From: an uncultured Acetobacteraceae bacterium
GTDB lineage: Bacteria > Pseudomonadota > Alphaproteobacteria > Acetobacterales > Acetobacteraceae
Reading direction: 5' to 3'
Assembly (NCBI GenBank): GCA_937902425.1
Contig: CALFNB010000490.1
Location: 1 to 54,218 of the forward strand
DNA length: 54,218 nt
Shown in pieces: positions 42,318-51,001 of the stretch. Under the pieces are notes generated by a model, which did not search any database, was not told the DNA's origin, and worked only from the letters and a program-made list of their open reading frames with translations. Numbering within the stretch: the stretch's first letter is position 1; each line of letters opens with the position of its first letter. Position numbers and translations under genes: made by a program.

Positions 42318-43202
42318 ATGACGATTGACATCCGTCCATTGACTCCGGAGTTCGCCGGTGAGGTTTCCGGCGTTGATCTCACGCACCCGTTGACCTCCGC
42401 CGAGGTCGCCACGCTGGAAGCGGGAATGGATCGCTTCGCGGTGCTGGTTTACCACCGCCAGGCCGTCACCGATGAGCAGCAGAAGGCCTTCAGCCTGAAT
42501 TTTGGCGCGCTGGAACAGATCGAAGGCGGCAACGTAACCCAGGCCAAAGACCAGCGGCTCGGGGCGTTCATGGCGGATGTCTCCAATCTGGACGTCAACC
42601 ACAAACCGCTGGCGCGCGACGATCGGCGACGGATGTTCAATCTGGGCAATCAGCTCTGGCACTCCGACAGTTCGTTCCGGGCGATCCCGGCGAAGTATTC
42701 CATCCTGTCCGGCCGGATCACCGTCGACAACGGCGGCCGCACCGAATTCGCCGACATGCGCGCCGCGTATGACGCACTCGACGCCGCGACCAAGGCGGAA
42801 ATCGAGGACCTGATCTGCGAGCACTCGCTGCTTTACTCGCGCGGCACGTTGGGGTTCACCGATCTTTCCGACGGCGAACGCGCGATGTTCAAACCCGTGC
42901 GCCAGCGCCTCGTCCGCACCCACCCCGTCACTGGGCGAAAGTCCCTGTATCTGGCATCGCATATCGGTAGCATCATCGGCTGGCCCGTGCCGGAAGCGCG
43001 CGCATTCATCCGCGATCTGACCGAGCACGCGACGCAGCCACAATTCCTCTACAAACACGTTTGGAAACAATACGATATGGTCATGTGGGACAACCGCTCG
43101 ACGATGCATCGGGTGACGCGGTTCGATGATACCCAGGTGCGCGACATGCGCCGCACCACCGTCGCCGGAGACAGCGTGACCGTGGAGCAACTGGCCGCCT
43201 GA
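42318..43202 (+). CDS. TauD/TfdA family dioxygenase (paralog 6)
   Basis: A 294-residue paralog with iron ligands H115, D117 (QLWHSDSSFR) and H264 (WDNRSTMHRVTR), and Arg at 278-279 (RDMRRTT). It shares MHRVTRFD and LLYSRGTLGF/MFSRGILGF features with paralog 5, so these two look like the most recent duplicates (by eye). LVYHRQAV replaces LVFRDQ. It is 63 bp after paralog 5 and 19 bp before the MBL-fold hydrolase, probably one operon. Confidence 0.92.
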   Translation: MTIDIRPLTPEFAGEVSGVDLTHPLTSAEVATLEAGMDRFAVLVYHRQAVTDEQQKAFSLNFGALEQIEGGNVTQAKDQRLGAFMADVSNLDVNHKPLARDDRRRMFNLGNQLWHSDSSFRAIPAKYSILSGRITVDNGGRTEFADMRAAYDALDAATKAEIEDLICEHSLLYSRGTLGFTDLSDGERAMFKPVRQRLVRTHPVTGRKSLYLASHIGSIIGWPVPEARAFIRDLTEHATQPQFLYKHVWKQYDMVMWDNRSTMHRVTRFDDTQVRDMRRTTVAGDSVTVEQLAA

Positions 43203-43221
43203 CCGGCAGCCAGGCAGCACG

Positions 43222-44256
43222 ATGGACATTCAGGCCCTGACGTTTCCCCACGCGGCAGCGCCCGCGCCCGGTGAAGTCGTGCGCATCGCGCAAGGCGTGT
43301 TGTGGTTTCGCCTGAAACTACCGTTTCAGCTCAATCACGTGAACATCTATCTCATCGAGGACGACGACGGCTGGCTGGCGCTCGACACCGGGCTGGGCAC
43401 CGACGATTGCCGGGTCGGTTGGGACAATATCCTGACCGGACCGTTAAAGGGCGAGCGGCTCAGTTCCATGCTGGTGACGCATTTTCACCCGGATCATGTC
43501 GGGCTCGCGGGATGGCTCGCGCAATCCTTCGGGCTGCGACTGGCGATGCCGCGCACCGAGTATTTGTATCATCTGATGGCGGCACACGGCCGCGGCGACA
43601 TGTACGACGCGGCGCATCGCGAGTTCTATCATTCCAACGGTCTTTCGGCTGAAACGACCGACGTCATCCTCGGTAGCGGCCTGAATTACCTCCGGCTGAC
43701 CACCGGCGTGCCGCACGCATACGAGCGGATCAGGCACGGCGACACGCGACGGATCGGTGGTCGTGACTTCAAAGTCCTGACCGGTGGCGGCCATGCGCTG
43801 GAGCAGGCAATGCTGCACCAGGCATCGGAGCAACTGTTCTTCGCGGCGGATCAGGTGATCGCGCGCATTTCCCCAAATGTCAGCGTGCATCCCGTGGAGC
43901 CCGAGGAAGATCCCCTGGGCATCTACCTGCACGACCTGAAAGCGCTGCGTGCGACGGTACCGCATGACGTTCTGGTACTCCCCGGTCACGGGCTGCCGTT
44001 CCATGGCCTGCACGCCCGCATCGATGAACTGATCGAGCATCACGCCCAGAGATGTGCCCGGATCGCCGACGGGTGCCGCCCGCGGCCATTATCCGCCGCC
44101 GAACTGGTGCCAACCCTGTTCGACCGGGAGCTTGACGCGCACCAGACCGGGTTCGCGTTCGGCGAAGTGCTCGCCCATGTGAATTACATGGCGAAACGCG
44201 GCGAACTCGCGCGCGAGACCGGCAACGACGGAGTGTTTCGTTACCGAGCGGCCTGA
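43222..44256 (+). CDS. MBL-fold metallo-hydrolase
   Basis: A 344-residue metallo-beta-lactamase-fold enzyme. The metal motif is THFHPDHVG (H87, H89, D91, H92), later ligands are the His of TGGGHALEQ, Asp in LFFAADQVIA and His in LVLPGHGLPF. A roughly 100-residue C-terminal helical extension (HHAQRCARIADG, then PTLFDRELDAHQTGFAFGEVLAHVNYM) is the winged-helix type found in LACTB2-like thioesterase/nuclease members. It sits between the dioxygenase pair and the acetamidase gene. A role in hydrolysing a CoA-thioester or ester intermediate is possible but unproven. Confidence 0.88.
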   Translation: MDIQALTFPHAAAPAPGEVVRIAQGVLWFRLKLPFQLNHVNIYLIEDDDGWLALDTGLGTDDCRVGWDNILTGPLKGERLSSMLVTHFHPDHVGLAGWLAQSFGLRLAMPRTEYLYHLMAAHGRGDMYDAAHREFYHSNGLSAETTDVILGSGLNYLRLTTGVPHAYERIRHGDTRRIGGRDFKVLTGGGHALEQAMLHQASEQLFFAADQVIARISPNVSVHPVEPEEDPLGIYLHDLKALRATVPHDVLVLPGHGLPFHGLHARIDELIEHHAQRCARIADGCRPRPLSAAELVPTLFDRELDAHQTGFAFGEVLAHVNYMAKRGELARETGNDGVFRYRAA

Positions 44257-44323
44257 CAGCGGCCTTGCCGGCCGGTTGCGAATTGCGCACACTTCGCGCT
44301 GGCCAAAACGGGGGCATGCGCGA

Positions 44324-45328
44324 ATGGCGCGTTCAGCGAAGGCTCAATGGACGGATCAATCCATCGCGGCGCGCCGCGGGGTTGGTTGGGCGAAAAAGCC
44401 GGTATCGCATAACCTGACCGAGGCGTTGCAGGGCAAGTTCCATTACACGATCGGTCCTTATTCGGATCCGGTGCTCACCGTAGCGCCGGGCGACCGCATT
44501 CGGATCGAGACCCGCGACGCCTTCGGGGGCGCGATCCGCACCGAACGCGATAAGCCGACCAAACGGTTGCGCATGCCGTTCGTCAACCCGCAGAACGGTC
44601 CCATTATGATCGAGGGCGCCGAACCTGGCGACGCGCTGGCGGTGCACATCGAAAGCATGCTCCCGCGCGGCGAAAACCCGTGCGGCACCTGCTGCATGAT
44701 CCCGTATTTCGGCGCTCTGACAGGCACAACGCTGACCGCCACGCTCAACGCGCCGCTGCCGGAACTGACGCGCAAAATCCATGTGGACGAAAAACACGTG
44801 CGCTGGAGCACGCGCGTGACGCTGCCCTATAGCCCGCATATCGGCACGCTCAGCACGTCGCCCGAGATCGACTCGATCAATTCGCTGACACCTGACTCGC
44901 ATGGTGGGAACATGGACTTGCCGGATATGGGGCCCGGCAGCATCACCTACCTGCCGGTACGCACGCCCGGAGCGCGGCTGTTCATCGGCGACGCCCACGC
45001 CTGTCAGGGCGACGGCGAAGTCTGCGGCACAGCCGTCGAGTATCCCTCGACCACGACCATCCGGGTCGACGTCATCAAAGGCTGGACATTGGAATGGCCG
45101 CGCCTGGAGCGCGAGGACTTCATCATGACCATCGGCAGCGCGCGTCCGCTGGAGGACGCCACGCGCATCGCCTATCGCGAACTCGTGCTGTGGATGGAGG
45201 CGGAGTACGGTTTCGATCGCTGGGATGCGTACATGATGCTCAGCCAGTGCGGCCGCGTGCGTCTCGGCAATTTCGTCGATCCGAAATATACGGTCGGCGC
45301 CGGCATCCTGAAGACATATCTGGCGTAG
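44324..45328 (+). CDS. Acetamidase/formamidase family protein
   Basis: A 334-residue FmdA/AmdA protein. Blocks are HYTIGPYSDPVLTVAPGDRI, RIETRDAFGG, the loop NPQNGPIMIEGAEPGDALAVHI, then SPHIGTLSTSPEIDSINSLT, DSHGGNMDLPDMGPGSITYLPV, FIGDAHACQGDGEVCGTAVE and the C-terminal DPKYTVGAGILKTYL. These zinc-dependent enzymes hydrolyse formamide or acetamide to the acid and ammonia. The exact start is uncertain between 44276 and 44324; the latter has GGGG upstream and begins MARSAKAQWTDQS. It lies in the co-directional run following the dioxygenases. Confidence 0.88.
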   Translation: MARSAKAQWTDQSIAARRGVGWAKKPVSHNLTEALQGKFHYTIGPYSDPVLTVAPGDRIRIETRDAFGGAIRTERDKPTKRLRMPFVNPQNGPIMIEGAEPGDALAVHIESMLPRGENPCGTCCMIPYFGALTGTTLTATLNAPLPELTRKIHVDEKHVRWSTRVTLPYSPHIGTLSTSPEIDSINSLTPDSHGGNMDLPDMGPGSITYLPVRTPGARLFIGDAHACQGDGEVCGTAVEYPSTTTIRVDVIKGWTLEWPRLEREDFIMTIGSARPLEDATRIAYRELVLWMEAEYGFDRWDAYMMLSQCGRVRLGNFVDPKYTVGAGILKTYLA

Positions 45329-45339
45329 GAGACTTCGTC

Positions 45340-46101
45340 ATGGACCTCGGCCTTTCGGGGATGAAGGCATTGATCACCGGCGGTACCAAAGGCATCGGCC
45401 GCGCCGTTGCCGAACACTTCGCGGCGGAGGGTGCCGATGTCGCGATTTGCGCACGCGACGCCGCCGGGGTGACCCAGGCCGTGGCAACTCTCGCGTCGCG
45501 CGGTGTGCGAGCGACCGGGCGCGCGTTGGATGTCTCCGATGGACCGGCATTGACCGGCTGGGTTACGGACGCCGCGAACGAACTGGGCGGCCTCGACATC
45601 GTCGTATCGAATGTCTCCGCGCTGGCGATCGGTCAGGATGAGACGTCGTGGCAGGCCGAATTCGCCACCGACATGATGGGCACGGTGCGCACCGTCAACG
45701 CGGCGATGCCGTTTCTGGAGCAGTCCAAAGCCGCGTCGATCGTCGTCATCGCCTCGGTCTCAGGCCGGGAAGTGGATTTCGCGGCGGGCCCCTATGGCGT
45801 GTTCAAGGCGGCGCTCATTCATTACGCGAAGGGATTGTCGTATCAACTCGCCGGACGCAACATCAGGGTCAACGCGCTGTCGCCGGGGAATACGTACTTC
45901 CCTGGCGGGGTCTGGGAGAAGATTGAGCATGGCAACCCGGAACTGTTCAAACAGGCGATGGCGCTCAATCCGACCGGGCGTATGGGACGGCCGGAGGAAA
46001 TGGCGCGGGCGGTGGTGTTTCTGGCCAGCCCGGCGGCGAGTTTCGTTACTGGGACGAATCTTGTGGTCGATGGGGCCCTGACCAGAGGGGTGCAGTTCTA
46101 A
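45340..46101 (+). CDS. SDR family oxidoreductase
   Basis: A 253-residue short-chain dehydrogenase. The cofactor loop is ALITGGTKGIGRAVAEHF. DIVVSNVSALAIG replaces the usual NNAG. Ser is in VVIASVSGRE, the catalytic pair is YGVFKAALIHY, and FVTGTNLVVDGAL is the C-terminal strand. It resembles the 3-oxoacyl-ACP reductase-like SDRs with an SNVS motif. It starts 11 bp after the acetamidase stop with TAGGAG upstream and ends the rightward run that began at 33344. Confidence 0.9.
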   Translation: MDLGLSGMKALITGGTKGIGRAVAEHFAAEGADVAICARDAAGVTQAVATLASRGVRATGRALDVSDGPALTGWVTDAANELGGLDIVVSNVSALAIGQDETSWQAEFATDMMGTVRTVNAAMPFLEQSKAASIVVIASVSGREVDFAAGPYGVFKAALIHYAKGLSYQLAGRNIRVNALSPGNTYFPGGVWEKIEHGNPELFKQAMALNPTGRMGRPEEMARAVVFLASPAASFVTGTNLVVDGALTRGVQF

Positions 46102-46122
46102 AAAGAAGGGCGCTGCCCTGAA

Positions 46123-46190
46123 CCCGCTGGGGCCTTGAGGCCCCAGACCCCCATCCCCCGCTGGGGCCTTGAGGCCCCAGACCCCCATCC
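46123..46190. repeat. Perfect 34-bp tandem duplication, each copy a hairpin
   Basis: The 34-bp unit 46123-46156 is repeated exactly at 46157-46190. Each unit contains CTGGGGCC-TTGA-GGCCCCAG, an 8-bp perfect stem with a 4-nt loop, so two identical hairpins stand side by side between the convergent SDR and moeA genes. Likely a transcription-end structure for both. Confidence 0.9.
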
Positions 46191-46196
46191 ATGGAG

Positions 46197-47417
46197 TCAG
46201 ATCCCTGACGTATCCAGTCGGATCACCGTGACCTCGGCGCCGGCGGGAAGCGCGGGCGCGTGCGGGGCACGCAATACCAATGCATCGGCGGACGCCAGAC
46301 GACGTAACATCGCCGAATCCTGCACCGGGAACGGCGTCACCACTACCCTCCCCCGCTCATCAACGGTAACCGTGGCACGTAAATGATCCGCCCGCCGATC
46401 GTTCGCCTTCACGGGAGCCCCCAAAATGGCCGACACCGTGGGCGGCGGACCCGCGGGTAACCCTTGCATCAGCGCCAACGCCGGCAACAGGAACAGCGCG
46501 GCACATACCATCGCCGACACCGGGTTTCCAGGCAGGCCAAGTACGGGCACCGATCCCATTTGGCCAAACAGCAACGGCTTCCCGGGCCGCATCGCGACCT
46601 GCCAGAAATCGACGACAAGGCCTCGCGTCCGCAATCCCGATAACACCAGATCATGGTCCCCAACCGACGCGCCACCCGTGGTGACCAGCAAATCGAACCC
46701 GCCTGCCTGGTCTGCCACGGCGGCGATCGCTTCGGTGGTATCCTTGGCCACCGGCAGCACGGTCGGCTCGCCCCCCATCGCCCGGACCAGGGCCGCCAGC
46801 GCGTGGGAGTTGGAGCTGACGATCCCGCCGGAGGGGATCGGCTCCCCCGGCATCGCGATCTCATCGCCCGTCGCCAAAATCGCCACCCGGGGCTTGCGAT
46901 GAACGCTGAGCCACGGATGATTGGCGGCGGCGGCGAGGCCCACATCGCGCGCGGTGATCCGCCGGCCGGCCGCGATCACCGCGTCGCCCTTGGAGAAATC
47001 CTGACCCGCGCGGCGGATGTGGCGGCCGGCGACAACCGCCTCGGTGACAACGACGGTGTCGCCCAACCGCTCCGCGTCCTCCTGCAGCAGGATGGCGTCC
47101 GCGCCCGCCGGAACGACGGAGCCGGTGAACAGCCGGACGGTCTGCCCAGTACCGACGGCGCCTTCGAACGGGTGGCCCGCGGGGGCGGCGCCGATCACCC
47201 GCAGCGCGGCTCGCAGCCCACCGTCGATGGCACGCAGCGCATAGCCGTCCATGGCCGACACGTCCGAGGGAGGCTGGGTCAGACGGGCGAGCACCGGTTC
47301 GGCGGTAACCCGGTTCCAGGCGTTGGCGAGCGCCACGATTTCGGCGGGCATGGGGTGCAGGCCGGCCAGGATACGGGTGCGGGCTTCGTCAACGGTAATC
47401 ATCGCGGATTGGGGCAT
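46197..47417 (-). CDS. moeA: Molybdopterin molybdenumtransferase MoeA
   Basis: A 406-residue MoeA, which inserts molybdate into adenylylated molybdopterin. Signature blocks are PPSDVSAMDGYALR (domain I), VRLFTGSVVPAGADAILLQED, VAILATGDEIAMPG, SNSHALAALVRAMGG, DLLVTTGGASVGDHDLV, VAMRPGKPLLFGQMG and the Pro/Gly loop LGLPGNPVSAMV. ATG 47417 is used; a second Met five codons later (MITVDEA) is an alternative. It follows moaC by 76 bp in the leftward trp-mo operon. Confidence 0.95.
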   Translation of the reverse strand: MPQSAMITVDEARTRILAGLHPMPAEIVALANAWNRVTAEPVLARLTQPPSDVSAMDGYALRAIDGGLRAALRVIGAAPAGHPFEGAVGTGQTVRLFTGSVVPAGADAILLQEDAERLGDTVVVTEAVVAGRHIRRAGQDFSKGDAVIAAGRRITARDVGLAAAANHPWLSVHRKPRVAILATGDEIAMPGEPIPSGGIVSSNSHALAALVRAMGGEPTVLPVAKDTTEAIAAVADQAGGFDLLVTTGGASVGDHDLVLSGLRTRGLVVDFWQVAMRPGKPLLFGQMGSVPVLGLPGNPVSAMVCAALFLLPALALMQGLPAGPPPTVSAILGAPVKANDRRADHLRATVTVDERGRVVVTPFPVQDSAMLRRLASADALVLRAPHAPALPAGAEVTVIRLDTSGI

Positions 47418-47493
47418 GCGCGCATACTCTCGGGTGAATTCGACCAGTTTACTACCGAACCCGCCGTCGGTCACCGAAGCGCATCGCGCGGGG

Positions 47494-47973
47494 TCAAACC
47501 TGGGAGAACTCGCCCGACTTGCCGCCGGCCTTGTGCACCACGCGCAACGCCTCGATCCGCATGCCGCGATCGACGGCTTTGCACATGTCGTAGACTGTCA
47601 GCGCCGCGACGCTCGCGGCGGTCAGCGCTTCCATCTCCACACCGGTTTGGCCGGTCGTTCGCACGGTGGCGGCGATCTCGACGGCGTTCCCGGCATGATC
47701 AGGCACCAGGTCGACCACGACAGCGGCGATCGGCAGCGGATGGCACAGCGGGATCAGGTCGGAAGTCCGCTTCGCCGCCATGATCCCCGCCAGCCGCGCC
47801 ACACCCAGGACGTCGCCTTTCTTGGCGGTGCCAGCCTCGATCATCGCCAATGTGTCTGGGTCCATAACGACCCGGACACGCGCCGTGGCGGTCCTGGCGG
47901 TGACCGGTTTGGCCGACACGTCGACCATCACGGCGTTGCCGGACGCATCGAAATGAGTGAAGCCGCCGCTCAT
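47494..47973 (-). CDS. moaC: Cyclic pyranopterin monophosphate synthase MoaC
   Basis: A 159-residue MoaC, acting with MoaA to make cyclic pyranopterin monophosphate from GTP. Motifs are [47 protein letters not shown] (catalytic Lys/His region), [27 protein letters not shown] and [25 protein letters not shown] precedes ATG 47973. Length and motifs are standard. Confidence 0.97.
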   Translation of the reverse strand: MSGGFTHFDASGNAVMVDVSAKPVTARTATARVRVVMDPDTLAMIEAGTAKKGDVLGVARLAGIMAAKRTSDLIPLCHPLPIAAVVVDLVPDHAGNAVEIAATVRTTGQTGVEMEALTAASVAALTVYDMCKAVDRGMRIEALRVVHKAGGKSGEFSQV

Positions 47974-48055
47974 GATGTCTCCTTCCCGGTCACGGACTTC
48001 GTATGCCATTCGCGCTGTTCTTCGCCGCTTCCTTATCACGTCTCATCTCGTCCGC

Positions 48056-48132
48056 GTCATGGCCGGGCCTGACCGGGTCACCAGCAGCTACACGATGGTG
48101 AAAGCGACGGCCCGATCAGGGCCGGCCACGAC
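48056..48132. repeat. REP-like inverted repeat between trpC and moaC
   Basis: Arms GTCATGGCCGGGCCTGA (48056-48072) and TCAGGGCCGGCCACGAC (48116-48132) are inverted complements with two mismatches in 17. Inside the right half, CGGCCC-GATCA-GGGCCG forms a further stem. It fills most of the 191-bp gap in the operon. Confidence 0.65.
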
Positions 48133-48164
48133 GTGCTCGTTGAGTGGGCCCTGACGATCAGCCG

Positions 48165-49010
48165 TTACGCATTCGTCCCGCTGTCGCCCAGAAGTGCGCG
48201 GACCGCGGCTGTCACATCGGTCTGGCGCATCAGGCTCTCACCGACCAGGTAACAGTTCGGACCGACAGCGGACAGCCGGCGCAGGTCCTCGGTGTCGCGA
48301 ATCCCGCTCTCGGCCACCAGGAAGCGGTCGGGCGGCACCAGCGGCGCCAGTTCCTCGGTAGTCGCGAGATCGGTCTTCAATGTGCGTAAGTCACGATTAT
48401 TGATGCCAATCAGTGACGTCTCCAGGCCCAAAGCGCGATTGAGTTCGCGTTTGTCGTGGACCTCGACGAGAACGTCCATCTCCAGGTTGCGGGCGACCGC
48501 CTCCAGGTCGCGCGCCTCGGTGTCGGTCAGGCAGGCCATGATCAGCAGAATGCAATCGGCGCCCATCGCGCGGCTTTCGTAGACCTGCCAGGGATCGAGG
48601 ATGAAGTCCTTACGCAGTACCGGCAACGCGACGGCGGCGCGGGCGGCGCGGAGATGCTCCGGCGTGCCCTGGAAGAACTTCTCGTCGGTCAGGACCGACA
48701 GGCAGGTGGCACCGCCATCCCGGTACGCGCGAGCCAGCGTGGCCGGGTCGAAATCGGGCCGGATCAGTCCACCCGAGGGCGAGGCTTTCTTGATCTCGGC
48801 GATCAGCCCGTACTTACCGCGGACGGTCGCGTCCTTCAGGGCGGCGCCAAAACCACGTGGCTTATCGCCGCGGGCGGCGATGGTCTGGCGCAGCGCTTCG
48901 ACCGATGTCCTGGACTTCCGGACCGCCACCTCACTCCGCGTGTTGGCGCAGATGCGAACGAGAACGTCTGGGATCAAGGCGGGGGGCGGGGAACTGGGAT
49001 CGTCTGGCAT
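48165..49010 (-). CDS. trpC: Indole-3-glycerol phosphate synthase
   Basis: A 281-residue (beta/alpha)8 enzyme closing the indole ring in tryptophan synthesis. Blocks are LIAEIKKASPSGGLIRPDFDP (catalytic Lys and phosphate site), CLSVLTDEKFFQG, LPVLRKDFILDPWQV, ILLIMACL, VEVHDKRELNRAL, IGINNRDLRTLKTD and VAESGIR, with GESLMR near the end. GAGAGGCTGA lies directly before ATG 49010. It follows trpD by 16 bp. Confidence 0.97.
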   Translation of the reverse strand: MPDDPSSPPPALIPDVLVRICANTRSEVAVRKSRTSVEALRQTIAARGDKPRGFGAALKDATVRGKYGLIAEIKKASPSGGLIRPDFDPATLARAYRDGGATCLSVLTDEKFFQGTPEHLRAARAAVALPVLRKDFILDPWQVYESRAMGADCILLIMACLTDTEARDLEAVARNLEMDVLVEVHDKRELNRALGLETSLIGINNRDLRTLKTDLATTEELAPLVPPDRFLVAESGIRDTEDLRRLSAVGPNCYLVGESLMRQTDVTAAVRALLGDSGTNA

Positions 49011-49026
49011 TCAGCCTCTCGTGGGA

Positions 49027-50043
49027 TCAGGCCGCCGTCGATACGCGCCGCATGGTTTCCAGGGTGTTAAGCGCGGCGCCGGAAGCGATGGCACGCGCGG
49101 CCTGGTCCACGCCATCGCGCAGATCGGCGGCTCGGCCGGCGACGATCAGGGCGGCGGCGGAATTCAACAGGACGGTGTCGCGATAGGCGCCGGTGGCGCC
49201 TCGCAGCACCCCCAGCAGTGCGTCGGCGTTGAACGCGGCATCGCCGCCTTTGATCGCGGCGACGGGCGCGCGCGGCAGGCCGGCGTCCTCTGGGGTAACG
49301 GAAAAGGTGCGGATCGAACCGTCTTTCAAGGACGTGACCTGATTTTCACCGGCCACGGTCAGTTCGTCCAGGCCGAGACCGTGCACCAACCACGCGGCCT
49401 CGTGACCCAGAGCGGCGAGGGTTTCGGCCATGGGCCGGGTCCAGTCGGGCGAGAAGACGCCGGTCAGTTGCCGCCGCACCCGCGCCGGGTTCGATAGCGG
49501 GCCAAGGATATTGAAGATCGTGCGGGTGCCCAGTTCGACCCGCGGTCCGGCGGCGTGGCGCATGGACGGGTGGTGGCGGGGTGCGAACAGGAACACGGCA
49601 CCGGCCTCGCGCAGGATCGCGGGCAGCCGGTCCATCGGTGCGTCGATGTTGACGCCGAGAGCGGTCAGCACATCGGCGCCGCCGGTGCGGGAAGACAAGG
49701 CGCGGTTGCCGTGCTTGGCCACCGGCACGCCAAGGCAGGCCACCACGAAGGTCACCGCCGAGGACACGTTCAATGTTCCCGCGCCGTCGCCGCCGGTACC
49801 GCAAACGTCGATCGCGCCTTCAGGGGCCTCGATCGCGGTCATGCGAGCCCGCATCGCGCGGACGGCGCCGGCGATCTCGGGCACGGTCTCACCGCGGACG
49901 CGCATGGCCATCAGCAGGGCGCCGATCTGCGCGGGCGTGGCTTCGCCGGACATGATGATGGTGAACGCGGCTTCGGCCTCGTCAGTGGAAAGCGCCTCCC
50001 CGCCGGCGAGTTTCCCGAGTGTCGGTTTCAGGTCTTGCGACAT
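49027..50043 (-). CDS. trpD: Anthranilate phosphoribosyltransferase
   Basis: A 338-residue TrpD transferring phosphoribose from PRPP to anthranilate. The PRPP loop [84 protein letters not shown] and the C-terminal [19 protein letters not shown] are diagnostic. It lies 14 bp after trpG and 16 bp before trpC in a leftward operon. Confidence 0.97.
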   Translation of the reverse strand: MSQDLKPTLGKLAGGEALSTDEAEAAFTIIMSGEATPAQIGALLMAMRVRGETVPEIAGAVRAMRARMTAIEAPEGAIDVCGTGGDGAGTLNVSSAVTFVVACLGVPVAKHGNRALSSRTGGADVLTALGVNIDAPMDRLPAILREAGAVFLFAPRHHPSMRHAAGPRVELGTRTIFNILGPLSNPARVRRQLTGVFSPDWTRPMAETLAALGHEAAWLVHGLGLDELTVAGENQVTSLKDGSIRTFSVTPEDAGLPRAPVAAIKGGDAAFNADALLGVLRGATGAYRDTVLLNSAAALIVAGRAADLRDGVDQAARAIASGAALNTLETMRRVSTAA

Positions 50044-50057
50044 GGGGTGCGCGCGGA

Positions 50058-50654
50058 TCAGGCGGCGCGCGCGGGCGCGTTGGAGAAGCGGGCGATGGCG
50101 AGGAAATTGGCCAGGATCCGGTGGCCATGCTCACTGGCGATGCTCTCCGGGTGGAACTGCACGCCGTGGATCGGAAAATCGCGGTGGTGCATGGCCATGA
50201 TCAGCTTGTCTTCGGTCCACGCCGTGGGGATCAAGGTCGCCGGCAGCGTATTCTGGGCCACGATCAGACTGTGGTAGCGGGTGGCGGAAAACGGGCTCGG
50301 CACGCCTTCGAGAATGCCGGTGCCGTTGTGCATGATGGCACTGAGTTTGCCATGCATCGGCAGCGGTGCGCGAACGACCTGGCCGCCGAAGGCCTGGCCG
50401 ATCGCCTGGTGACCGAGGCAAACGCCCAGGATGGGGAATTTCCCGGCGGCGGCGGCGATCAGGTCGAGACAGATGCCGGCTTCATTCGGCGTGCATGGGC
50501 CAGGGGACAGCACGATCGCCTCCGGGTTGCGCGCGAGCGCGTCCGCCACCGTCAGCTTGTCATTACGCACGACTTCGCAACGCGCCCCGACGTCGCCCAG
50601 AAAATGGACGAGGTTAAAGGTGAAGCTGTCGTAGTTGTCGATGAGCAGGATCAT
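50058..50654 (-). CDS. trpG: Anthranilate synthase component II (glutamine amidotransferase)
   Basis: A 198-residue class I amidotransferase. The triad is C79 in [15 protein letters not shown] and H168/E170 in [13 protein letters not shown]; the start [20 protein letters not shown] and [14 protein letters not shown] are family marks. It supplies ammonia to TrpE, and members of this group also serve PabB. The trpE gene is not adjacent: 32 bp upstream lies the end of a toxin-antitoxin pair. Confidence 0.96.
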   Translation of the reverse strand: MILLIDNYDSFTFNLVHFLGDVGARCEVVRNDKLTVADALARNPEAIVLSPGPCTPNEAGICLDLIAAAAGKFPILGVCLGHQAIGQAFGGQVVRAPLPMHGKLSAIMHNGTGILEGVPSPFSATRYHSLIVAQNTLPATLIPTAWTEDKLIMAMHHRDFPIHGVQFHPESIASEHGHRILANFLAIARFSNAPARAA

Positions 50655-50686
50655 GGTCGTATCCTTGCTCCGCCGTCATGCGGTGG

Positions 50687-51001
50687 TCAACGGTGGGAAC
50701 CGGGCCGGTGGGAGCGGGGATTTGGCGCGTCCGACGACGGCTCCTCGTTCGCATCGAGCCGGTCGTCGTCGCGCGGCGCCTGCTGCGTCCCGAGGCGCGA
50801 CATCAATGCCTTCGCGCGGGCCGGCGTGGTGCGCGATCCGCGAGCCGAGAAGTAACGCTCGACCTCGGCGCGGGCCCCGACGCGGGCCGCGACGGCCGTG
50901 GCCACGAACAGGTTCATGCTGATCCCGGATATCGCGGCCTGTCGCGCGGCGGCATCCTTCAGGTCTTCCGGCAGCCGAAGCTGGATTTTCGTGTGCCTCA
51001 T
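50687..51001 (-). CDS. Ribbon-helix-helix antitoxin-like protein
   Basis: A 104-residue protein opening MRHTKIQLRLPEDLKDAAARQAAISGISMNLFVATAVAARV: a beta strand (KIQLRLP) followed by two helices, the ribbon-helix-helix DNA-binding fold of CopG/Arc/HicB-C type antitoxins. The C-terminal about 50 residues are charged and probably disordered, the part that would cap the toxin. Its ATG overlaps the end of the PIN gene by 4 bp (ATGA). Likely role: neutralise the PIN nuclease and repress the operon through the palindrome at 51477. Confidence 0.8.
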   Translation of the reverse strand: MRHTKIQLRLPEDLKDAAARQAAISGISMNLFVATAVAARVGARAEVERYFSARGSRTTPARAKALMSRLGTQQAPRDDDRLDANEEPSSDAPNPRSHRPGSHR

